Assembly: GCA_007120745.1 (NCBI GenBank)
Contig: SKNC01000136.1
Location: 1 to 24,913 of the forward strand
Direction of reading: 5' to 3'
DNA: 24,913 bases
From: Bacillota bacterium
GTDB taxonomy: Bacteria > Bacillota > Dethiobacteria > SKNC01
Within the stretch, counting starts at the first letter, position 1, and every line of letters begins with the position of its first letter. The position numbers and the translations under genes are program-made. Below are positions 1-5,701 of the stretch, one piece after another. The notes under the pieces are model-generated. The model was given only the letters and a program-made list of their open reading frames with translations. It was not told the DNA's origin and did not search any database.

Positions 1-635
1 ATAATTTCGAAACTTCCCAGCTTTTTATTTAATTCTTTTGCATGCAGCGGTATAAAGCCCATTTCCCAGGCCCGGGCCAGATCCGCTTCATTTCTGGCTG
101 CTACAGTTACCCTGGCACCCAGGGCATGCAGTGTCCTGGCCAAAGTAATACCGCAGCGGCCAAACCCCAAAACCAGGGATTGACTTCGATGTATGGTTAT
201 GGGCGTGTTTTCCATGGCAATCTGGATGGCTCCCTCTGCAGTGGGAATAGAGTTTAATATGGCTACTTCGTCCATCTCCCCTACTTCAACCACCGTTACC
301 CCTTTTGCTTCCAGTACATCTTTTAAAATTCCCTTGGCCCTGCCAATTAAAAAAAGCGCTCCTGTATTTACTTCACTTAAAATTTCTTCTGTTAAATAAA
401 TTTCTTTTTGAGCATGTGTGGCGTACAATTTTCCTTTATAATCTGTTCCCGCTAAGGGTGCAATAATTACCTGTGCAGAACTGATTGCCTCTTTAATAGA
501 CATATTTTTATAGGAAAATTCTCCCGGATAATTATCGAAACCCACGGTTCGCACCTGGAACCCCATCTCTTCCAGCTTTGCTGCAACTTCTATTTCTCTG
601 TCATCGCCTCCCAGTATAGTAACTTTAATATTCAT
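1..635 (-). CDS. dpaA: Dipicolinate synthase subunit A, 3' end outside window
   Basis: Subunit A (SpoVFA) of dipicolinate synthase acts with subunit B in the mother cell to make dipicolinic acid for the spore core from a lysine-pathway intermediate (family knowledge). The frame is open from the ATG at 633-635 to the window edge, giving about 211 residues of a family usually near 300; there is no stop, so the gene is cut by the window and not broken. The protein starts MNIKVTILGGDDREIEVAAK, and a Rossmann NAD(P) loop GFGRCG follows about two thirds into the visible part, inside LVLGFGRCGITLARTL. A strong Shine-Dalgarno (CAGGAGGGTG) lies just upstream. The gene is separated from the preceding stress-protein gene by a terminator, so it probably has its own promoter. 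Position next to ymxH matches the Bacillus spoVFA locus. Confidence 0.93.
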   Translation of the reverse strand, partial: MNIKVTILGGDDREIEVAAKLEEMGFQVRTVGFDNYPGEFSYKNMSIKEAISSAQVIIAPLAGTDYKGKLYATHAQKEIYLTEEILSEVNTGALFLIGRAKGILKDVLEAKGVTVVEVGEMDEVAILNSIPTAEGAIQIAMENTPITIHRSQSLVLGFGRCGITLARTLHALGARVTVAARNEADLARAWEMGFIPLHAKELNKKLGSFEI

Positions 636-680
636 ATGTTCACCCTCCTGTAAATCCACGGAAATAGGTTACTATAATAA

Positions 681-710
681 TATGTATTTCCCTTACATTG
701 TGTGAGGTGA
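681..710 (-). promoter_or_regulatory. Candidate sigma-K-type promoter of dpaA
   Basis: On the minus strand an AC-rich -35-like element (CACAC, about 699-706) lies about 15 bases before CATA at 681-684. This resembles the sigma-K pattern AC-N16-CATANNNTA, although the final TA is shifted by one base. Sigma-K control of spoVF is known in B. subtilis; assignment here is inference from a weak match. Confidence 0.3.
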
Positions 711-718
711 AAACAAAA

Positions 719-745
719 AAAAACGCGTTATATAAACGCGTTTTT
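719..745 (-). terminator. Rho-independent terminator after the YflT-like gene
   Basis: AAAAACGCG and CGCGTTTTT form a 9-bp stem around a 9-nt AT loop. On the minus strand the stem is followed by a continuous U run (plus-strand A tract from 714). It lies 20 bases past the stop of the stress-protein gene and separates it from dpaA. Confidence 0.8.
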
Positions 746-765
746 CTCGTAACACCTGTATTTTT

Positions 766-1257
766 TTATTGGGAATGGCTCTCTACATCCATCGCTCCAT
801 ACTTTCTTAGAACAGAAGCTGCGGTATCCACTTTATTTTCATCAGTCTTTATTGCTACCAGGATATCTCCCTGCTTTACTCTTTCCTCATAATGCTTTCC
901 TCTTTCTTCAGGGATACCCAGGTCAATCAACCCTCCGGCAATCCCACCGGTTACTGCTCCGGTCAGAACTCCCGCTAAGGGACCTGCGGCAATAATAGGC
1001 CCGACCCCGGGGATCAAAAGGGCACCGGCACCCATAAGCAGACCTGCAACTCCACCGATGGCACCGCCGGTAGCAGTACCGTCAGATAAGTTTTGGTCGT
1101 CGAAAGAGCGTTCCTCTCCGCCCTGATCAGCGCCTCCTTCTTCGTCCCTGGCAGCAATGGATATTTCATTCTCTCTAAATCCTTCTTCCCGTAGAGACCT
1201 GACGGCTTCTTCGGCGCGGCTGTGGTCATTCATAACTCCTATTACAGTGGTTTCCAT
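766..1257 (-). CDS. YflT/general-stress-protein-17M-like glycine-rich protein
   Basis: A 163-residue protein with three parts. Residues 1 to about 45 (METTVIGVMNDHSRAEEAVR onward) look like the YflT/GSP17M fold of general stress proteins. Residues about 60-115 are a Gly/Ala/Ile-rich hydrophobic stretch with glycine-zipper character (GGAIGGVAGLLMGAGALLIP, then AGPLAGVLTGAVTGGIAGG), which could insert in a membrane. A C-terminal ferredoxin-like part contains GDILVAIKTDENKVDTAASV. The start was set at ATG 1255-1257 because AAAGGAGG sits at good distance; the frame extends 18 codons further upstream without a ribosome site. The molecular role of this family is not well defined. It is followed by a terminator, and the 60 bases before it contain no clear promoter, so it may be read with ymxH. 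Confidence 0.8.
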   Translation of the reverse strand: METTVIGVMNDHSRAEEAVRSLREEGFRENEISIAARDEEGGADQGGEERSFDDQNLSDGTATGGAIGGVAGLLMGAGALLIPGVGPIIAAGPLAGVLTGAVTGGIAGGLIDLGIPEERGKHYEERVKQGDILVAIKTDENKVDTAASVLRKYGAMDVESHSQ

Positions 1258-1317
1258 AATTTGTACCTCCTTTTTTGGTAAATTTTCAACGTTTAGTATT
1301 GCCGCAACCAATAATTC

Positions 1318-1590
1318 TTATACCTGACCCCTTTCATTTCTCGCCCTTCTCCTCTCAGGACGAAGGTCAACCAGCATCATATCCGTTCCAACTTTACGGA
1401 TGGCCTCCCAGGGAATGGTTATTTCTTCTTTGTTTTGAAATTTTAAAAATCCCTGAAAACCGGGAAGCAGCAGAGCCTTGATATCTCCGCTCTCCGGATC
1501 AAAAAGCAGCTCTGCAGTACCCAGTGTCCCCATTCGAGTACCGTCATATAAGTTAATAATTTCTTTTCCCTCCAGCTTGCTTAAATACAT
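1318..1590 (-). CDS. ymxH: YlmC/YmxH family sporulation protein (PRC-barrel type)
   Basis: A 90-residue soluble protein beginning MYLSKLEGKEIINLYDGTRM, which is the typical opening of the PRC-barrel-like YlmC/YmxH sporulation family. The C-terminus is strongly basic (ERRRARNERG). The ATG at 1588-1590 follows CTGGGGAGGG. That ribosome site lies inside the last codons of the upstream membrane-protein gene, whose stop is only two bases before this start, so the two are probably translationally coupled. In B. subtilis ymxH lies just before spoVFA; here one stress-protein gene intervenes. The biochemical role of the family is unknown. Length is normal. Confidence 0.87.
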   Translation of the reverse strand: MYLSKLEGKEIINLYDGTRMGTLGTAELLFDPESGDIKALLLPGFQGFLKFQNKEEITIPWEAIRKVGTDMMLVDLRPERRRARNERGQV

Positions 1591-1592
1591 TT

Positions 1593-1919
1593 TTACCCTC
1601 CCCAGTATTGTTTTAGTTCCCCTACATATGGTTGAAACAAAGTAATGATAATTGAAATTAAGGCCAGTGGTTCTATTTCCATTCCAAACATATTTATCAT
1701 AGAAGGAATTTTTATTTGCAAAAAAGATACCAGCATTAAAAGGGCCAGGTATATTCCACCGGCTACCCCCAGCATTTCTGAAACAGCTCTGGATACTGGG
1801 GATTCCAGGGGATCAGTAGGAAGATTCTGATAACCTGCCATTCTTAACTTCCTCAGGCGAACTCTCTTTGAAACCGAAAGCGATAATAAAGCAATAAAGA
1901 TAAAAAAGTGGATTACCAT
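1593..1919 (-). CDS. Small membrane protein of unknown function, coupled to ymxH
   Basis: A 108-residue protein that I do not recognise at family level. It has an N-terminal hydrophobic segment (MVIHFFIFIALLSLSV), a basic cytoplasm-like stretch (SKRVRLRKLRMAGYQNLP), then two hydrophobic segments (GVAGGIYLALLMLVSFLQI and EPLALISIIITLFQPYVG), suggesting about three membrane spans. The ATG at 1917-1919 follows AGGTAGGAGGG, so the gene is very likely real. Its stop is two bases from the ymxH start, suggesting coupled synthesis and perhaps a shared sporulation role (inference from position only). The upstream 240 bases carry palindromes but no evident promoter. Confidence 0.75.
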   Translation of the reverse strand: MVIHFFIFIALLSLSVSKRVRLRKLRMAGYQNLPTDPLESPVSRAVSEMLGVAGGIYLALLMLVSFLQIKIPSMINMFGMEIEPLALISIIITLFQPYVGELKQYWGG

Positions 1920-1967
1920 ATGAACCCTCCTACCTATTCATATGCAAACAAGCTGTTTATAATGAAG

Positions 1968-1992
1968 AAAATACATCCCGCGGATGTATTTT
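1968..1992. repeat. 25-bp palindromic hairpin
   Basis: An 11-bp perfect stem (AAAATACATCC-type arm at 1968-1978, mirror at 1982-1992) around CGC. There is no good U run on either strand, so it is not a clear terminator. The core ATACATCC/GGATGTAT recurs in the hairpin at 2066-2095. Confidence 0.6.
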
Positions 1993-2065
1993 AAATTACA
2001 TTTTTTGCGACATTTGAGAGCTATCCCCGCTTTTCGCATTCGTGAAACTGTCCCGCTGTCGCATG

Positions 2066-2095
2066 AAAAAAACACATCCGTGGATGTATTTTTTT
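2066..2095 (-). terminator. Rho-independent terminator after dut
   Basis: The minus-strand transcript pairs seven A with seven U, then a U-G wobble, then ACAUCC-type pairs to a tiny loop. It ends in seven U. On the plus strand the same position is a C-A mismatch, so the fold favours the minus strand. It lies about 60 bases past the dut stop. Confidence 0.65.
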
Positions 2096-2118
2096 AGAAA
2101 ATACCGGCGGGAATCTTT

Positions 2119-2134
2119 GGGGTCTATTGACCCC
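2119..2134 (-). other. Short GC hairpin between dut and its terminator
   Basis: GGGGTC-TATT-GACCCC is a perfect 6-bp stem with a 4-nt loop, 23 bases past the dut stop. It has no U tract. It may stabilise the 3' end of the dut transcript (inference). Confidence 0.45.
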
Positions 2135-2157
2135 GTGAGGATGTCACTTGGAAAGAA

Positions 2158-2607
2158 TTATACTCCGCTGTGTCCGAATCCTCCCTCTCCCCTTTGAGTT
2201 TCGGGAATTTCTGAAACCTTTACCACATGTGCCCTGGATACCCGGGCCAGAACTAATTGAGCAATCCGGTCTCCTCTTTTTATGGTGTAAGGAGCACTGC
2301 CCAGGTTAATAAGAATCACTTTGATTTCACCCCGGTAGTCGGAATCAATCGTCCCAGGTGTATTGAGCAGTGTTATGCCGTGTTTTAACGCCAGGCCGCT
2401 TCTGGGCCGCACCTGGCCCTCATAGTTTCTGGGGATCTCCAGTTTTAACCCTGTAGGAACCAGCCCGTGTTTCCCCGGTTGAATAATTATGTCCTGTGGG
2501 TTGGCGGCTCTTATGTCCATTCCTGCGGAACCAGGGCTGGCATAATTGGGCAGGGGTAGGTCCCGGGCCTCTTCCAGCTGCACAATCTTTAATACAACCT
2601 CTTCCAT
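2158..2607 (-). CDS. dut: Deoxyuridine 5'-triphosphate nucleotidohydrolase (dUTPase)
   Basis: Trimeric dUTPase hydrolyses dUTP to dUMP and pyrophosphate, keeping uracil out of DNA and feeding dTMP synthesis. All five family motifs are present in order: SAGMDIRA, RSGLA, GTIDSDYRGEIKV (catalytic Asp and the Tyr that stacks on uracil), RGDRIAQLVL, and the C-terminal P-loop-like RGEGGFGHSG. Length from the chosen ATG at 2605-2607 is 149 residues, normal for the family. The frame is open 22 codons further upstream, but GAGG sits five bases before the chosen ATG and the extra residues are unlike the family. dut is not normally in this cluster, so it looks like an insertion between ymxH and the deacetylase genes. 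A terminator follows. Confidence 0.95.
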   Translation of the reverse strand: MEEVVLKIVQLEEARDLPLPNYASPGSAGMDIRAANPQDIIIQPGKHGLVPTGLKLEIPRNYEGQVRPRSGLALKHGITLLNTPGTIDSDYRGEIKVILINLGSAPYTIKRGDRIAQLVLARVSRAHVVKVSEIPETQRGEGGFGHSGV

Positions 2608-2811
2608 TTTAGCCTCATCTCCTGTGATGAATATTAGCACATGTATTCCACATGAAGTATGATTCTCCTGCAATGAGTAAATAGTTTTCTCAAATCCTCA
2701 TGAAATTAGAAAGGTAATCCTGAGGATCAGCATTATTTTCATAAAGTGAACGTTTTTTTAATTTTCTCTCATGAACAATGTAGTATGCTTGTCAACGGTA
2801 TTTTCCCATAA

Positions 2812-3648
2812 TTAATTGGTCCAGATCTGTGCTTCTATTTTCCCTCCATAGCTGCTGACCTTTATCAAGAGAAACTGGTTAGTATTATTTCTAAATTTAA
2901 AGTCCAGGTGGTCAGCTACGGTAGCATCCCTGCCCCGGGGCACATATCCCACGGGCTTGCTGTGGGGATAGCGTTCCACCACTTCCAACCCTGATTCCAA
3001 AACAGCATTATAGAGGGTGGATGAAGTTTGACATATGCCGCCTCCCAGGCCCAGAACCATTGATCCCCTTACAATAATGGGAGCATAATGGTATCCCCGT
3101 TCCGCTGTGCGGGGACCTACGGTCTTATTGAAGGAAAAAACCTGGCCCGGATGCATGAGGGTATTATTGATAGCTTCTCCCGCTACCATGATATTGGTCA
3201 CTCTGCTGTGACCGGACCCCATCCACGTAAAGTAACTTCCTTTCAGAGTATCGATGGAATGAAGTAATTCTGCCGTAATTTCAGGGTAAAGCTCCACGGT
3301 AATGATGGGTACACTGGTATTTTCTTCTGCTTCCATGACCTGGTTTACGGTATGTAAAATTTCTACTTCCCTTCCAATCACTTCGGGTACCACTTCACCA
3401 TTTTCCCGGTTGATATATGCATTTTGAGGAATAACTCTTTCTTCTTCCGCTCTTTTTTTGACCAGTTCCTCCACCTCCCGGCGGAGAAATCCCGACAGGT
3501 CCTTTCCCTCCAGGGTAACCCCGGGCTTTACTCCATAAAAATGCCTCTCTAAAGATTCCCCTACATTATAGAAGAAAAAAAGGAAGAGGAGAAGTCCCAA
3601 AAAGGCAATTATGCTGGTTAACTGTATATATAGATTAATTTTTTTCAT
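2812..3648 (-). CDS. VanW family membrane-anchored protein
   Basis: A 278-residue protein. Residues 8-28 form a hydrophobic signal anchor. Residues about 40-124 are a small extracytoplasmic domain (VKPGVTLEGKDLSG ... PEVIGREVEI ... VELYPEIT) like the peptidoglycan-binding-type domain found before VanW domains. Residues about 145-275 are the VanW domain with its signature around GLGGGICQTSSTLYNAVLES (200-219) and RYPHSKPVGYVPRGRDATV. VanW proteins are linked to cell-wall or spore-cortex processes, but their reaction is unknown. The ATG at 3646-3648 has AAGGTG at short distance. The neighbouring deacetylase-like protein at 3811-4815 carries the same N-terminal domain. A repeat cluster separates the two genes. 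Confidence 0.88.
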   Translation of the reverse strand: MKKINLYIQLTSIIAFLGLLLFLFFFYNVGESLERHFYGVKPGVTLEGKDLSGFLRREVEELVKKRAEEERVIPQNAYINRENGEVVPEVIGREVEILHTVNQVMEAEENTSVPIITVELYPEITAELLHSIDTLKGSYFTWMGSGHSRVTNIMVAGEAINNTLMHPGQVFSFNKTVGPRTAERGYHYAPIIVRGSMVLGLGGGICQTSSTLYNAVLESGLEVVERYPHSKPVGYVPRGRDATVADHLDFKFRNNTNQFLLIKVSSYGGKIEAQIWTN

Positions 3649-3667
3649 GCCACACCTTCCATTAAAT

Positions 3668-3795
3668 ATCTGGCAACCAGGGGGACGGTTCTCCGGGCAC
3701 CTTTTCTTTAATCTGGCAACCAGGGGGACGGTTCTCCTGCACCTTTTCTTTAAAAGATGATTTTGTAGTAAACCAGGAGAACCGTCCCCCTGGTT
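3668..3795. repeat. Direct plus inverted repeat cluster with GGGGGACGGTTCTC core
   Basis: Two tandem copies of a 42-43-base unit (3668-3710 and 3711-3752) differ only around CCGGGCAC versus CCTGCAC. An inverted third core lies at 3771-3795. The second copy (3718-3739) and the inverted copy (3774-3795) match over 22 bases, so the transcript can fold into a 22-bp stem; the inverted copy also has its own AACCAGG/CCTGGTT ends. It fills most of the 162-base gap between the deacetylase-like gene and vanW. The sequence resembles dispersed intergenic repeats of many Firmicutes (recollection, not searched). Confidence 0.8.
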
Positions 3796-3810
3796 TCTTT
3801 TGGTTTCTGT

Positions 3811-4815
3811 TTAATGATAATCCGGATCTATCAAACGAGATAACGAAACCAGTGTAAAGCCCTGTTCCTGAAGCCCTGGAATCATAATTTCTAAAGCCGC
3901 TGGTGTCTGCTCCGTAGGATGCATTAACACTGTGGCGCCATTGTGGGCTCCGGCTAAAATTTTTTCAGCCATAACTTCCGCCCCGGGAAGCTTCCAGTCT
4001 ACCGTATCCAGGGACCACATCACCATTCTCATATTCAACCTACCGCAGGCTTCTAAAAGGTCTTCATTCAGCTCACCACAATGTGAGCTGAAAAATACAG
4101 GATTGACTCCTGTCAACTCTCTTACAATATGGTTGGTTTTTTCAATATCTCTTTCCATTTCCTCCGGAGATAGCTGAGACATTAATACAGAATCTGAATA
4201 TCCATGATTGGCTGCTTCATGTCCTCTGGAAACAATCTGCCTGACCAGTTCCGGATTCTTTTCAGCCCACTTCCCCACGAAGAAAAATGTGCAGCTAACC
4301 TGGTAACGGTCCAGCACTTCCAGCATCTCTTCTATATATTCATTTCCCCAGGCAACATTGATTAAAAAAGCAATTTGTTTTTTATCAGGGTTTCCCCGGT
4401 ATAAGGGGGCTTTTGGATAATCTTCCATGGTTATTTGAGGCTCTATGGAAATAAAAACCGGAGAAACCTCTTCTCCAGGATATGCTTCAAGAATTCTTTT
4501 AACGGTACACTCAATATCCATTTGAACTCCGTTTATTTCAGGAATAACTCCTCCGGTAACAGGCTCCAGTGAAGCATCTACAGGGGGTTTTTTAAAATCC
4601 TGGGCTTTTCTACCCACCACCAGGGTTAATTCTTCCTCCTGCAGTCCACTTACATCTTCCCCCAGGCAGGTAACTCCGGGTTTTACTTCTACCGTTTTCC
4701 AGCTTCTAAGATGTTTTGCGCCTCCCCAAAAAAGAATTATTAAAACTATAAAAAGAATGGTAATCGCTAATATAGATTTAAATGAAATGGTTTTAAATAT
4801 GAGAAATTTTTTCAT
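3811..4815 (-). CDS. Deacetylase-fold membrane protein with degenerate active site (YlxY-like)
   Basis: A 334-residue protein with a membrane anchor (about residues 10-30), then a domain (44-129: VKPGVTCLGEDVSG ... IPEINGVQMDI ... ISIEPQIT) that matches the N-terminal domain of the nearby VanW protein. From about 145 it has a NodB deacetylase fold. The catalytic motifs are decayed: TFDDG is FLINVAWG (151-157), the zinc motif HxxxH is HGYSD (204-208) with the second His gone, and RPPYG is SSHCG (243-247). LDTVDW and VLMHP remain. It is therefore probably not an active zinc deacetylase and may bind glycan or act as a partner. In B. subtilis the gene after pnp is ylxY, a sporulation-type deacetylase homologue; this pair sits there. 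The start overlaps the upstream stop as ATGA, implying coupling. Confidence 0.85.
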   Translation of the reverse strand: MKKFLIFKTISFKSILAITILFIVLIILFWGGAKHLRSWKTVEVKPGVTCLGEDVSGLQEEELTLVVGRKAQDFKKPPVDASLEPVTGGVIPEINGVQMDIECTVKRILEAYPGEEVSPVFISIEPQITMEDYPKAPLYRGNPDKKQIAFLINVAWGNEYIEEMLEVLDRYQVSCTFFFVGKWAEKNPELVRQIVSRGHEAANHGYSDSVLMSQLSPEEMERDIEKTNHIVRELTGVNPVFFSSHCGELNEDLLEACGRLNMRMVMWSLDTVDWKLPGAEVMAEKILAGAHNGATVLMHPTEQTPAALEIMIPGLQEQGFTLVSLSRLIDPDYH

Positions 4816-5597
4816 TGAATGTTCTCCTCAAAACGCAGCATAGAATCTGGCTGACTTATAGTTTCTTTATGTTTTTCCGTCAGTCCCAACAGTTGAGAAA
4901 CAGGAACAATCTTAAATTTTCTTAACTTCAGCGAATGTATAATCATGGGCAGGGCTTTTACCCCCTGGGGAGAACAGTTGTGAAGGAGGATAATTCCACC
5001 TTTGTGAGTCCTTTTTACTACTCTATCTATGATTTTATCCACACCGGGGTTGAGCCAATCCCCGGTCTCGATGCTCCAAAGCACCGTGTAATAACCGGCT
5101 TCTTCAGCAACATTCAGTATTCTTTCATCATATTCTCCAAAGGGCGGCCTGAAAAATAAAGCGCGGTAATCAAATTTTTCCCTTAATAACTGATCTGCCT
5201 TCATAATCTCCTCTTGAATCTCTTCCTCATCCAGTTCCTTCATATGAGCATGAGAATACGAGTGATTGCCAATTTCATGTCCATTTTTAAGAATTTCCTC
5301 AGTCATTTCCGGATACTTTTCCATCCATTTTCCCGTTACAAAGAAAGTAGCCTTCAGGTCATACCTATCCAGAGTTCTTAATATATCCCGTGTGTATTCA
5401 TCCGTCCAAACTACATCGAAGGTTAATGCGATAATATTGTTTTCTGTATCTATTCGATAAATAGAGTTTTCTTTGCCTGGAGAAAAGACTCCATGAAGAA
5501 TCTGATAGCTTAAAATAAACCAAAGGGCTGCCAGTACAATTATAACAATAACAATTTTTTTTACAGTTTTGGAGGTAAGCGTAACGTTATAAAACAT
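4812..5597 (-). CDS. Sporulation-type polysaccharide deacetylase (PdaB/YlxY family)
   Basis: A 261-residue protein with one N-terminal membrane anchor (about 13-31) and an outward NodB deacetylase domain from about 50. Visible motifs: TFDVVW (59-64), where the catalytic Asp61 is kept but the usual metal-binding second Asp is Val; zinc-type NHSYSH (His112 and His116); RPPFG (150-154); ETGDW (177-181); ILLHN with His206. The TFD-hydrophobic variant is, from memory, common in PdaB-type sporulation proteins, so partial or altered activity on peptidoglycan is possible. The ATG at 5595-5597 follows AAAGGGGGAGAAGG. It is the first gene after the pnp terminator, so it starts a new transcription unit, and its stop overlaps the next gene by four bases. 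Confidence 0.88.
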   Translation of the reverse strand: MFYNVTLTSKTVKKIVIVIIVLAALWFILSYQILHGVFSPGKENSIYRIDTENNIIALTFDVVWTDEYTRDILRTLDRYDLKATFFVTGKWMEKYPEMTEEILKNGHEIGNHSYSHAHMKELDEEEIQEEIMKADQLLREKFDYRALFFRPPFGEYDERILNVAEEAGYYTVLWSIETGDWLNPGVDKIIDRVVKRTHKGGIILLHNCSPQGVKALPMIIHSLKLRKFKIVPVSQLLGLTEKHKETISQPDSMLRFEENIQ

Positions 5598-5639
5598 CCT
5601 TCTCCCCCTTTACTATTTTTTTCTGCTTATTAAAATAAG

Positions 5640-5646
5640 TATTATG
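5640..5646 (-). promoter_or_regulatory. Possible sporulation-type -10 element before the deacetylase pair
   Basis: CATAATA on the minus strand fits the -10 pattern of sigma-F/sigma-G promoters and lies about 43 bases before the start codon. No matching -35 is evident at the usual distance. Weak evidence only; some promoter is needed here because a terminator lies just upstream. Confidence 0.22.
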
Positions 5647-5672
5647 GATTTATTTTTTTAGACCAAATAAAA

Positions 5673-5700
5673 AAACATAAACCAAATTTGGTTTATGTTT
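5673..5700 (-). terminator. Terminator of pnp, a perfect 28-base palindrome
   Basis: A perfectly symmetric AT-rich palindrome with centre CCAAATTTGG starts right after the pnp stop. On the minus strand it ends in a U-rich run (plus-strand A tract 5668-5675). It can fold into a stem of about 12 bp and closes the rpsO-pnp unit. Confidence 0.85.
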
Positions 5701-5701
5701 T

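Noticed and set aside
2608..2673. Longer start for dut
   Set aside because: The 22 extra residues do not match dUTPases and a closer ribosome site supports the ATG at 2607.
2790..2795. TTGACA on the minus strand upstream of dut as a promoter -35
   Set aside because: No -10-like hexamer is found at 16-18 bases, so a sigma-A promoter cannot be supported.
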